Below are positions 7,646-15,500 of a DNA stretch of 21,506 nucleotides, one piece after another. Origin of the DNA: CAYSPU01 sp964432995 (lineage in GTDB: Bacteria > Verrucomicrobiota > Verrucomicrobiia > Limisphaerales > JAHDYP01); assembly GCA_964432995.1 (NCBI GenBank), contig CAYSPU010000083.1, positions 1-21,506 of the forward strand. Reading direction: 5' to 3'. Made by a program: the position numbers and the translations under genes. Numbering within the stretch: the first letter of the stretch is position 1; each line of letters starts with the position of its first letter. A model generated the notes under the pieces. That model was not told where the DNA came from. It saw only the letters and a program-made list of their open reading frames with translations, and did no database searches.

Positions 7646-8536
7646 GTGAATCAGAGCTGTCCAGGTGCGGCTTCGGGCAAACGGCGTGGTGACACGCTCC
7701 GGCTGATCGGCGCGACCTGTTTCCTGGCGGTTCTGCTGGGAGCGGCCGGCTGTCGGCGATCGACGGATGCGGGCCACGGCGTGCGGATTGCCACGACCAC
7801 GTCCTACCTCGAAGCCGCCGCCCGCGACTTGCTCGGCGACAACGTCGATGTCCTGCGCCTGGCCGAACCAGGTTCCTGCCCCGGTCACTTCGACATCCGC
7901 CCCAGCCACGTCACCCAGATCCGTCGCTGCGAAGTGTTGCTCCGTTTTGACTTCCAGAAGGCCCTCGACGCGAAACTCACCGGCGGAGGAGCCTCCGACC
8001 TGCGCGTCGCCGAGATCGCGCTGCCGGACGGCATGGGCCGGCCCGATACGTATCTGACCGCCTGCCGACAGGCCGCTGACCACTTCGTCAGGCTCGCTCT
8101 CCTCCCCCGCGCCGACGCGGACGCTCGCCTCGAAGCCATCGCCACTCGTCTGGAGGCGTTGGCGCGTGACGCCACCAACCGGGTGGCCCAGACCGGTCTC
8201 CTCGGCTCGCCCGCTCTCGCCAGCGGACGCCAGCGCGCCCTCTGCGAATGGCTGGGACTCCGCGTCGTCGGGGACTTCCGCGCGGCCGACACCGCGAGCG
8301 TTGGCGAGATCGAGGACGCCATTGCCGCCGGCGATCTGGCGCAGGTCAGGTTGGTCGTCGCCAATCTCCCCGAAGGGCGCCGCACGGCCGACGCCCTGGC
8401 CCAACGCCTCCGAGCCCGCGTCGTCGTCTTCGAGAACTTCCCGACGCTGGCCGGGGGGGAGGTTTCGTTCGACGCGATGCTCGCGCGCAACCTCGCCGCG
8501 CTGCTGGAATCGACTGTGACCCCTGGATGCGACTGA
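7646..8536 (+). CDS. Divergent ZnuA-type metal-binding lipoprotein of an ABC importer
   Basis: This 296-aa solute-binding protein would capture a metal ion in the periplasm and deliver it to the permease encoded two genes downstream. The GTG at 7646 is chosen because AGGAGG (7630-7635) lies 10 nt upstream and the product then starts with a basic stretch, a hydrophobic core and the lipobox GAAGC (Cys36). The fold is recognised from the TTTSYLEAAARDLLGDNVDVLRL start, the GHFDIRPSHVTQIRRCEVLLR block and the end VFENFPTLAGGEVSFDAMLARNLAALL. The usual His ligands in the DPHxWLDP and SHxAFGY blocks are missing; the corresponding places read GRPDTYLTACRQ and ASGRQRALCEW. Cys78, His81, His88, Cys95, Cys140, His146, Cys200 and Glu263 remain as candidate ligands. 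The metal is unknown; nickel is suggested only by the neighbouring nikR. Its TGA overlaps the ATG of the ATPase gene (TGATG). Confidence 0.82.
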   Translation: MNQSCPGAASGKRRGDTLRLIGATCFLAVLLGAAGCRRSTDAGHGVRIATTTSYLEAAARDLLGDNVDVLRLAEPGSCPGHFDIRPSHVTQIRRCEVLLRFDFQKALDAKLTGGGASDLRVAEIALPDGMGRPDTYLTACRQAADHFVRLALLPRADADARLEAIATRLEALARDATNRVAQTGLLGSPALASGRQRALCEWLGLRVVGDFRAADTASVGEIEDAIAAGDLAQVRLVVANLPEGRRTADALAQRLRARVVVFENFPTLAGGEVSFDAMLARNLAALLESTVTPGCD

Positions 8537-9339
8537 TGGGAACGGCGGCGATCGAAATCGAGCGGCTTACCGTCTACGCCGCACATCGCTGTGTGCTTGA
8601 GGTCGAGCATTGGCGTGCGGAGGCGGGCCAGGTGCTGGCGTTGCTGGGACCGAACGGCGCGGGAAAGACAACCTTGCTGCGCGCGTGCCTGGGATTGGTG
8701 GCGCCCGCACGGGGACGGATCACGGTCTTGGGAGAGGACGTGGGCACGCGGCGTGGGGCGGCGTTGGCGGCGCTGCGGCGCCGGGTGGGTTACGTGCCGC
8801 AGTTGCCGCCCGAGCGTAGTGAGCTTCCGCTGACCGTGCGCGAAGTGGTGGCGATCGGTCGCACGGCCCGCGCCGGCCTGTTTCGCCCGCTCGCGCGGGA
8901 GGATTGGCAGTTGGTGGACCGATGGATCGACCACCTGGGTCTGGCACCGCTGGCCGATCGCGCCTTTGGCGAGATCTCCGGTGGCGAGCAACGCAAGGCC
9001 ATCATCGCCCGCGCCATGGCCCAGGAACCGGAACTGCTGCTGCTCGATGAACCCACGGCGCATCTCGACTTGGGATGGCGCGAGCGCATCGTCGAAGTGA
9101 TCGAAATGCTCCACGCGCAGACGGGCATCAGCGTGGTGCTCGTGTGCCACGAACTCGAGGTCCTGCCGTCGGCCTGTCGTCAGGTCGCCCTGCTGGAGGC
9201 CGGTCGCGTGGTCGCCTCGGGGCCGCCGGAGGCCGTCTTCACCGCGGATCGGGTTGCCCGTCTCTACGGAACTGGTCTGCAGGTCTGGCACCACGGCGGC
9301 CGCCACGCCGTCGTGCCTGCCGGAGGGAACCGCCCATGA
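8536..9339 (+). CDS. ABC transporter ATPase, metal-uptake (ZnuC/MntB) type
   Basis: This 267-aa cytoplasmic ATPase drives import through the permease encoded by the next gene. Walker A is GPNGAGKT (38-45), the Q-loop Gln89 in YVPQL, the signature ISGGEQ (147-152), Walker B LLLLDEP (167-173), and the switch His205 in VCHELE. The sequence around the signature (SGGEQRKAIIARAMAQEPELLLLDEPTAHLD, quoted in parts) and the length fit the zinc/manganese/iron family. The start is taken at 8536, where the ATG overlaps the preceding TGA; an in-frame ATG at 8527 is also possible and would add three residues. The end overlaps the permease ATG by four bases (ATGA). Both overlaps point to translational coupling and a 1:1:1 operon. 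Confidence 0.92.
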   Translation: MGTAAIEIERLTVYAAHRCVLEVEHWRAEAGQVLALLGPNGAGKTTLLRACLGLVAPARGRITVLGEDVGTRRGAALAALRRRVGYVPQLPPERSELPLTVREVVAIGRTARAGLFRPLAREDWQLVDRWIDHLGLAPLADRAFGEISGGEQRKAIIARAMAQEPELLLLDEPTAHLDLGWRERIVEVIEMLHAQTGISVVLVCHELEVLPSACRQVALLEAGRVVASGPPEAVFTADRVARLYGTGLQVWHHGGRHAVVPAGGNRP

Positions 9340-10166
9340 TCGACCTGATCTTCTGGGCGCCGGTGATGGTGGGCGGCACGCTCGCGGGCGCCTCGAGCGG
9401 CGTCCTGGGCACCTTCATCGTCGGCATGCGGATTCCCTTTCTCGGGATCTGCGTGGCGCACGCCGCCCTGGCGGGCGCGGTCTTTGGCGGCCTGGCCGGA
9501 CTCGAGGGGCAGCAGCTTCTCCTGCCGGCGCTCGGTGGCGCGGTGCTCACGGCGCTGGCCTTGGGCCTGACGAATTGGCATCGCGCCCATCTCGACGACA
9601 ACACCGTGCTCAGCTTCCTGTTCTCGGTCTCCATGGGCCTGGCGTTCCTGGGCATCGGCCTCTACGGAATTCTCGGTCGGAGCGACAACGACGTTCGCAG
9701 CCTGCTCTGGGGGAGCCTGAACTTCTGTCGCTGGCCGGATGTGTGGCTGATGTTGGGCACCAGCCTGGCGCTGGCGTCCTATGTCTTCATGTTCTTCAAG
9801 GAACTCCGCGCCATCCTCTTCTCCCGCGCCGACGCCGAGGCGGCGGGAATTCGAGCCACGGCGGTCTGGAGCGGATTCCTTGTCCTGACCGCCGCCACGC
9901 TCACGGTGAACTTCCAGACCGTGGGCGGGCTGATGATCTACAGCCTGATCAGCAATCCGGCGGCGGCGGCGTTTCAGGTGGCGCGGGGCTGCCGGCGAGT
10001 CCTGCTGTGGTCGGCCGTATTCGGCGCGGCGAGTGGCCTGGGGGGCTTCCTCATCGCCGCGGCCACGGACCTGCCCAGCGGCGCGGTCATCGTCCTGGTT
10101 TCCTCGGCCTTGTTGGGTATCACGGCGGTGCTCGGCCCGCTGTGGCGCCGCCCCTCGGCTCGTTGA
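9336..10166 (+). CDS. ABC-3 family metal-uptake permease
   Basis: This 276-aa integral membrane protein of the ZnuB/MntB (ABC-3) family forms the import channel as a homodimer. It has about eight hydrophobic segments, starting at LIFWAPVMVGGTLAGASSG and ending at AVIVLVSSALLGITAVLGPLW. Family features include GTFIVGMRIPFLGICVAHAALAG near residues 25-47, corresponding to the conserved S/GHAALAG region, and the late block TVNFQTVGGLMIYSLISNPAAAA, which matches the usual ...VGxLLVxALLxxPAAxA motif. A charged loop, MFFKELRAILFSRADAEAAGI, lies in the place of the coupling helix that contacts the ATPase. The gene is translationally coupled to the ATPase. The substrate cannot be told from the permease itself; Zn, Mn, Fe and Ni relatives look alike. 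Confidence 0.92.
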   Translation: MIDLIFWAPVMVGGTLAGASSGVLGTFIVGMRIPFLGICVAHAALAGAVFGGLAGLEGQQLLLPALGGAVLTALALGLTNWHRAHLDDNTVLSFLFSVSMGLAFLGIGLYGILGRSDNDVRSLLWGSLNFCRWPDVWLMLGTSLALASYVFMFFKELRAILFSRADAEAAGIRATAVWSGFLVLTAATLTVNFQTVGGLMIYSLISNPAAAAFQVARGCRRVLLWSAVFGAASGLGGFLIAAATDLPSGAVIVLVSSALLGITAVLGPLWRRPSAR

Positions 10167-10190
10167 ATTCCCCCGAGAATCTGCTACCGT
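10163..10190 (+). promoter_or_regulatory. Putative promoter of nikR
   Basis: TTGAAT (10163-10168), 16 nt, then TACCGT (10185-10190) resembles a sigma70 promoter. It starts inside the permease stop codon and ends 8 nt before the nikR ATG, again giving an almost leaderless transcript. It would let nikR be made apart from the transporter. Confidence 0.4.
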
Positions 10191-10198
10191 CCCCCGCC

Positions 10199-10636
10199 AT
10201 GAAAGCGAAGCACGGTGAAAGCGTCACCCGATTCAGCATCTCCCTCCCCGCGGAACTCGCCACACAACTGGATCGCATGACCGGGGAAAAGGGCTACGAC
10301 AACCGCTCCCTGGCGGTGGCCGACATGATCCGCGCCCAACTCGTCGAGCACCGGCAGAACCAGGGCGATCAGGAAATCGCCGGAACCATCACCATCGTCT
10401 ACGACCATCACAAAACCCATGTCCAGGCCACCCTCACCGACATCCAGCACGACCACCACGCCGTGATTGTCGCCACCTTGCACGTCCATCTGGATCACGA
10501 CAACTGCATGGAAGTCCTGGCCGTGCGCGGTCGGGCGGCGGAGGTCAAACGGATTGCCGACGAACTCATCGCCGCGAAAGGGGTGAAACACGGCCGACTC
10601 ACGGTCACCAGCACGGGCAAGGATCTGCCGGGATAG
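10199..10636 (+). CDS. nikR: NikR nickel-responsive ribbon-helix-helix repressor
   Basis: This 145-aa regulator binds DNA as a tetramer when loaded with nickel and usually represses nickel uptake. The N-terminal ribbon-helix-helix is seen in TRFSISLPAELATQLDRMTG and GYDNRSLAVADMIRAQL (residues 10-48), and the C-terminal ACT-like nickel domain in 60-140. The four E. coli nickel ligands H76, H87, H89 and C95 are all present as H84, H95, H97 and C103 (QHDHH and VATLHVHLDHDNC). The end GVKHGRLTVTSTG also fits the family. It follows the permease by 32 nt on the same strand, so the likely target is the ABC importer. NikR normally controls NikABCDE or ECF-type nickel importers, so a ZnuABC-type partner is unusual. 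The N-terminal arm before the beta strand (MKAKHGESV) differs from E. coli, so operator preference may differ. Confidence 0.93.
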   Translation: MKAKHGESVTRFSISLPAELATQLDRMTGEKGYDNRSLAVADMIRAQLVEHRQNQGDQEIAGTITIVYDHHKTHVQATLTDIQHDHHAVIVATLHVHLDHDNCMEVLAVRGRAAEVKRIADELIAAKGVKHGRLTVTSTGKDLPG

Positions 10637-10713
10637 AGGTTGGGAGGTTCAGGGTTCAGCGGTTGGGAGGTTGGGGGAATGCAGAATGTAGAATGAAGAA
10701 TGCAGAATGGTGA
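10637..10713. repeat. Heptamer array
   Basis: Beginning at the base after the nikR stop, eleven successive 7-mers can be read: a G/T-rich set (AGGTTGG, GAGGTTC, AGGGTTC, AGCGGTT, GGGAGGT, TGGGGGA) and then ATGCAGA, ATGTAGA, ATGAAGA, ATGCAGA, ATGGTGA. The last five are clear variants of ATGNAGA; the first six are looser. Cyanobacterial STRR elements are also heptamer arrays, but no relation is implied. No protein is likely to be encoded. Confidence 0.7.
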
Positions 10714-10728
10714 GGATTGCATCCTCAC
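10710..10728. other. Perfect short hairpin downstream of nikR
   Basis: GTGAGGAT (10710-10717) and ATCCTCAC (10721-10728) are perfect 8-bp arms around a 3-nt loop, TGC. It begins 74 nt after the nikR stop. There is no T-run, so a Rho-independent terminator is not supported; it may be part of a dispersed palindromic repeat. Confidence 0.5.
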
Positions 10729-10782
10729 GAACTCCACGACATCAAGGGCGGACTCGCGATTCCCCAACGCAGATTCGGGTTG

Positions 10783-10855
10783 GACGCGAATCTCGCGAAT
10801 CCTCTCGAATACCGCCGGTTCCTCCCCATTCGCGGACATTCGCGCAATTCGCGTC
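10783..10855. repeat. Two copies of an 18-bp dispersed repeat in opposite orientation
   Basis: GACGCGAATCTCGCGAAT occupies 10783-10800 on the plus strand, and GACGCGAATTGCGCGAAT occupies 10838-10855 on the minus strand. A third copy lies at 21448-21465. The shared form is GACGCGAATNNCGCGAAT, itself built from two CGCGAAT halves. Confidence 0.65.
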
Positions 10856-10896
10856 GTCCCCTCCGCCTGAATGTCGCGGAACACCCTTCGGATCGA

Positions 10897-10926
10897 ATCC
10901 GTGTCTATCCGTGTTCATCCGTGGTG
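10897..10926. repeat. Decamer array, three copies
   Basis: ATCCGTGTCT, ATCCGTGTTC and ATCCGTGGTG follow one another without spacers (10897-10926), sharing ATCCGTG. The array is non-coding and lies in the same spacer as the 7-bp and 8-bp arrays. Confidence 0.65.
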
Positions 10927-10978
10927 AAGAAACCGCAAAACCGTGGGCCCCAGCCGCGAAGAAGCTCAGAAGACACAA

Positions 10979-11074
10979 GAACCGTCCCACCGTCGTGCTG
11001 ACGTACCGTCACACCATATTACCGTCGTACCGTCGTGCCGACTCGCCGACGTGCCGACTCGCCGCCGTGCCGAC
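10979..11074. repeat. Octamer array, twelve degenerate copies
   Basis: From 10979 the sequence can be read as twelve 8-mers with consensus GTRCCGWC (for example GTACCGTC twice, GTGCCGAC three times, TCGCCGAC). The array ends 12 nt before the rhaM stop codon and is therefore the 3' flank of the rhamnose operon. It has no obvious terminator structure. Confidence 0.65.
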
Positions 11075-11086
11075 GCACCCGTCCCC

Positions 11087-11425
11087 TCAGTCGCAGTGGA
11101 ACACCTCGGTCATGTCGGCCCACCATTCCTCCGGGCCGCGGGACTGCAGCGGCTGCTGGCAGGGCTTGCAGAGTTCCCACCATTTCTGGGTGGTGGGATC
11201 GGCGGCCATCCGCGCCATGTCGGCGGCGAAGTCGGTGCCAGTGTACTCGAAATAACTGAACAGGTAATACCGGCCGTCGTCGAGCTGACGCAGGTAGATC
11301 GAGTAGTTCCGGATGTGGCATTGCCGGATCATGCGCAGCACGTCGGGCCAGACGGCGGCGTGCAGCCTGCGGTATTCGTCGATCTTCTCGGCGCGGAGGC
11401 CGAGGACCATTCCGTAACGTTTCAT
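11087..11425 (-). CDS. rhaM: L-rhamnose mutarotase
   Basis: This 112-aa cytoplasmic enzyme interconverts the alpha and beta anomers of L-rhamnose, feeding the right anomer to rhamnose isomerase. The catalytic His22 of E. coli YiiL is kept at the same number (YRRLHAAVWPDV), as are NYSIYL (40-45), the KWW pair at 81-83 and the C-terminal TEVFH. The length is close to the E. coli enzyme. The Cys-containing segment ELCKPCQQPL replaces the usual YMTDVM region, a frequent variation in this family. The ATG overlaps the rhaT stop by four bases (ATGA), so the two are translationally coupled. No isomerase, kinase or aldolase genes (rhaABD) are in the window; they may be elsewhere. Confidence 0.94.
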   Translation of the reverse strand: MKRYGMVLGLRAEKIDEYRRLHAAVWPDVLRMIRQCHIRNYSIYLRQLDDGRYYLFSYFEYTGTDFAADMARMAADPTTQKWWELCKPCQQPLQSRGPEEWWADMTEVFHCD

Positions 11426-12543
11426 GGTGTTGTGAGTGTGCCGAGGTAGTTGCCGTAAACGAGCAGGAGTTTTCCGGCGATCAGCAGGGCCAGCGCCAGC
11501 GCCAGCGCGATGTGCGTGCGCGGCCGGCAACCTCTCCATTCCTTGAAGATCACGCCGATCAACGTCCCCAGCAGGATCAAGAGAATCATGTGAATAGCCC
11601 AGCAAGCTTGCTCGAAACCGGCGACTTTCATGATGTAGAAGTGGCCGAACCCGTAGAAGAAGAACTGCCCATACCACAGGCATCCGGTGAGAATGGACAT
11701 CGCCCAGTTGACGGCCAGCGTCGTCGGGCCCTCGCCCTGGGGACGGGCGATGACCTCTCCGAGTGTCTGGTGCCGGGCGTGGAGGAAGAGGCAGTAAATG
11801 GCGGTGGTGACGAACGCACCGGAGTTGGAGAAAGGGTAGATCGCGTTGCTGCAGAACGTGGCGGCGTCGATGCCGAGAACGGTATGCCCCGCCGCCCGTT
11901 CTCTGGCCAACTGGGCGATGGGCGCCCCTTCGGTGAGGGAAATCCCATAGACTGCGGACAGCACGCCGGCTAACAGGCAGAGTGCCAGGCCGACGAGCAG
12001 GTTGTGGTTGGCCCGGACGCGCCCGTTCGCTTGCGCCTGGTCGGTTTCCTTCCAGCGGCCGGCAAGGCCGCAGAAGACCACCCCAATGACTCCGATGGCC
12101 ACGCCGGTCGCAACCCAGTGGGCGCCGGGCCGGGCGAGGAACGCCTCGATGTTGGCGCTGGCATCCGCCAGTGTGGTGTTGCCCTTGGCGACGGCGTAGG
12201 CGGTTCCCACCACCGTGGAGATCCCGATGGCGGCCGCGTAGGTGATCGAGAATCCGACATAGCGAATCGCCACGCCGAAGGCGGTCCCGCCGATGCCGTA
12301 GGCCACGCCGAGCAGGAACGTCCGCAGCATCGCCTCGCGCGGGGCGGCCTGCACCACCTGCCAGTAGTCCGGGACGGTGAGGAAGGCGCCGACAATCGGC
12401 AGCAGCAGCCAGCAGAACGCGGCTTGCGTCAGCCAATAGGACTGCCACGACCAACCTTTGACTTTCTTCTGCGGGGTGTAGCAGCAGGCCGCGGCCGCGG
12501 CCCCGATCGCATGGAAGAAAATGCTGGCCGCTAAGGGAGGCAT
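11422..12543 (-). CDS. rhaT: L-rhamnose/H+ symporter
   Basis: This 373-aa inner-membrane protein with about ten hydrophobic helices imports L-rhamnose with a proton. The N-terminus FFHAIGAAAAACCYTPQKKVKGWSW (quoted across the match to E. coli [25 protein letters not shown]) is diagnostic, and WAMSILTGCLWYGQFFFYGFGH matches the late family block, as does IGVIFKEWRG. The start at 12543 is the first in-frame ATG that keeps the whole first helix. No good Shine-Dalgarno precedes it; the upstream DNA is the 111-bp repeat region, and the first 13 bases overlap the end of the glycosidase gene, so expression probably depends on translational coupling. It is the third gene of the URO-D, glycosidase, rhaT, rhaM operon. 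Confidence 0.93.
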   Translation of the reverse strand: MPPLAASIFFHAIGAAAAACCYTPQKKVKGWSWQSYWLTQAAFCWLLLPIVGAFLTVPDYWQVVQAAPREAMLRTFLLGVAYGIGGTAFGVAIRYVGFSITYAAAIGISTVVGTAYAVAKGNTTLADASANIEAFLARPGAHWVATGVAIGVIGVVFCGLAGRWKETDQAQANGRVRANHNLLVGLALCLLAGVLSAVYGISLTEGAPIAQLARERAAGHTVLGIDAATFCSNAIYPFSNSGAFVTTAIYCLFLHARHQTLGEVIARPQGEGPTTLAVNWAMSILTGCLWYGQFFFYGFGHFYIMKVAGFEQACWAIHMILLILLGTLIGVIFKEWRGCRPRTHIALALALALLIAGKLLLVYGNYLGTLTTP

Positions 12544-15500
12544 ACGAAGGGTGCGTCTGGCCGCTCCGGACCGCCCGACGTCCCGGCGGGCAGCAGCCTC
12601 ACCGGCCGGACGCGTTCCCGAACCATCGGCGCACCGCCGCCCCGCGCGGCTGCTGCGACCGGGGACCGGTCGCGCTCCGGACCGCCCGACGTCCCGGCGG
12701 GCAGCAGCCTCACCGGCCGGACGCGTTCCCGAACCATCGGCGCACCGCCGCCCCGCGCGGCTGCTGCGACCGGGGACCGGTCGCGCTCCGGACCGCCCGC
12801 CGACGCGGACTGGTCACCGACAACCTTCGGATGCGCTGCTCCGGGCATGATGACCACGTCGCGGCGCCGGGATTCGGGCGTGACCTTCAGCGACTCGATC
12901 CTGCCGGCGCGATAGGAGCCTTCGACGATGGTTTGCTGCGGCGCGTGCAGTCTGAATTCTACATCCCACTCCTTGGGCCACGCCGGCAGCAGGAAGATCT
13001 TCGGTCCGTCGGTTTGGAGCAGCATGGCTTGCAGTGTCTTCATCAACACACCGCCGTGGTCCTGGTCGGGCGTCCAATCATAGTTGGGGCCCCAGAAGGC
13101 GGGGAACCGTTCGCCGCGGTCGTGGCTGCGGGCGCGGCTGACGATCGCTCGCCGCACGTCGTCAGTGAGACCGAGGTAAGCCATGAAGATGTCGTCCTGG
13201 CGCCAGCCGGAGTGGCCGCGATCCCAGCGGTGCTCAAGCGCCGTCAGCGCCCAGTCCACGTGGGGCCGGTTGAACGCGAACAGACGAAACGGGAAGACCG
13301 CGTAGAGCTCCGGATTCTCGATGTTGGACTTGTTGTCGAAGAACTCGGCGGGCGCGAGAGCCTTTTTTCCGTTGACGTCGCGGAGGGGGATGGGCGGGAG
13401 TTTGGCGTGGAATCGCTGCCAGAACCCCCGATCGGACGTCGTCGCCAGTTCGGTCGGCAGGGCGAGGAGGCGTTCGGTCACGGCGATGCAGCCGGCGAGT
13501 TCGGGCATGGCGTTGGTGCAGCGCCACCACGTTTCCACCGCCTGCGAAGGGTGCATGACGAGTTTGCCAGCCGTGTTGGTGGGATAGTGCTGCTCGAAGA
13601 AGGTCAGGATCTCGCGGGCGAACGGCAGAGTGGTCCGCTGGAGGAACTCCCGGTCGAGGGTGTGCTCATAGAAATCGAGCATCATCCAGGCGAGTTCGAG
13701 GCCGCCCACCCACTCCCACTTATGCCAACCGCTTTCCTGGAGTTTGTCCTGACGCCGCTCGAACGGGGTCCAGCCATACGTCTCACTGAAAACCGCGCCC
13801 CAGAACATGATGCACTCCGGGTAATACGCGCCGTCGTGGCCGAGGTAATGCCGGGTGCGGTATTTGCAGAGCGGCAGCAGGTCTTCGGCATACATGCGGA
13901 AGAGCGGTTGCAGCAGCTCGAAATCGCCGGAGGCGCACAGGCTGAGGTAGGGCAGGCGTGTGTTCTGCCACCAGTAGCCCGGTCCCCAGCGGCGGTAGTC
14001 GGGGTCCTGCTCGGTCGGTCCGGGCGGGACGGTGAAGAGCGAACCGTTGAACTTGATGGGATACGCGCCACGGCCTGCGCACGCGGTGATGAAGCGCTGC
14101 AAGTGATACATCTGGCTCACCCAGGACGCTTCGTCACGCACCACGGCCCCGCTGTCATCCGCTACGACCCCGCCGTCCACATACAGTCGGCAGCCGCCGG
14201 CGGCGGGATCGACCACGGCCGCGACGTGCGTCCAGCGCCCGGCCGGCAGCGCGTTCTCGACCTGCAGTTGGCGCGTGCCGCAGATGAGTCGCAGGCTGTT
14301 GCCCGGATAGGTGTCGAGCAGAAAGCCGTCGCTTCCGCCGGGCGTGATCTTGTCGATGAGGCGCGCGCCACCGCCCGCGAGTTTCTCTGGTTTCACCCAG
14401 GCCTCGAACGTGAAGCCGGAGTGGAAGTCCCACGCAGTCGAGTTGGCGAGGATTTGGGGCTCGAGCCGCATGCCCGTGAACAATCGACCGAGGCCGATGG
14501 CCGTTTCCGTTTCCCGACCAGCCCCTGCGAGCGCCGCCACGCCCTCCGGTCCCAGAGGCACCGCGAAGACGCTGACCCGGCCCAGTTCGCCAGCGAAGCG
14601 GTTGCCGCCCGTCTGGTCCATACCGAGTCGAACCGGGTGCGCGTTCGATGGCACGAAGTCCGCCGCGGGGGTCTTCGGGGCGTTCGGATCGCTCGAGGCG
14701 CGGATCCAGCTTCGATTCCAGAACTCGTTCCACCAGTGTTCGTGCGCGGCGCGGCACCCCGCGAAGTCCTGCGCCTCCACGCGGCGAATCGTCTCGTCCA
14801 TGTCCGCCAGCCAGCGGTCCGGCGTCGACGGATGACCCGTGAGCACGAAGACGCTGAACCGATGCGACGTTCCGCGCGGCGAACGCAAACGCCGATCATC
14901 GAGGCGCGCCCCCTTGTGCGCCGTGACGACCCCGCCGAAGGTGCGGTGCAGGAGCGGATCCGGCTGGGCAAACCCGGTCAGGCCCTGCGCTTCGGCCATC
15001 AACTGCGGGCCAAAGGACTTGGTGTTGTGATGGAACCAGCCGACGCGGTCGCGCCGATCCACGAGCACAGTGTCCGGCTCGATGATCGTTTTGACCTTGT
15101 CCGGGCCCTTGCCCGGATGGTTCACGAGAACGTCGCTAACCTGGAGTTCGGCGAGTTCCTGCCGGTTGGTGCGCCAGACCTCGACGAACGCGGTGGCCTC
15201 GATCGGCGTGGCGCTCTCGGCCGTCACGTGAACGGCTGGGTGATTCGCGTCGGCCCACAGGCGGATTCTCGACTCGCCGGCGTTGCCGACAGTGATTTCG
15301 AGAGTGCCCTCGTTCAGTTTCAGTTCCTGGCGAAAGGCCTTGCCGGGCACAATGGGATTCGGCTCGAAATGGACGCGCACCTTGCCGACCTTCAGCAGGC
15401 GGGCGTTGTCGTCCCAGGCGTCGGTTTTGCCGATGTAGAAGTGCAGGTCGCCGTCGGCGGTCATCCAGGCGTTGAGGGCGAGGTCGCCGTTGCCGAGCGG

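Noticed and set aside
10710..10728. Rho-independent terminator after nikR
   Set aside because: The stem is perfect but only 8 bp, and no T-run follows on either strand.
10707..11255. Small plus-strand genes in the spacer and across rhaM
   Set aside because: The frames are built from the short-period arrays and the antisense of rhaM; there is no domain and no start signal.
12562..12799. CRISPR array
   Set aside because: The units are contiguous 111-bp direct repeats without spacers, and no cas genes are present.
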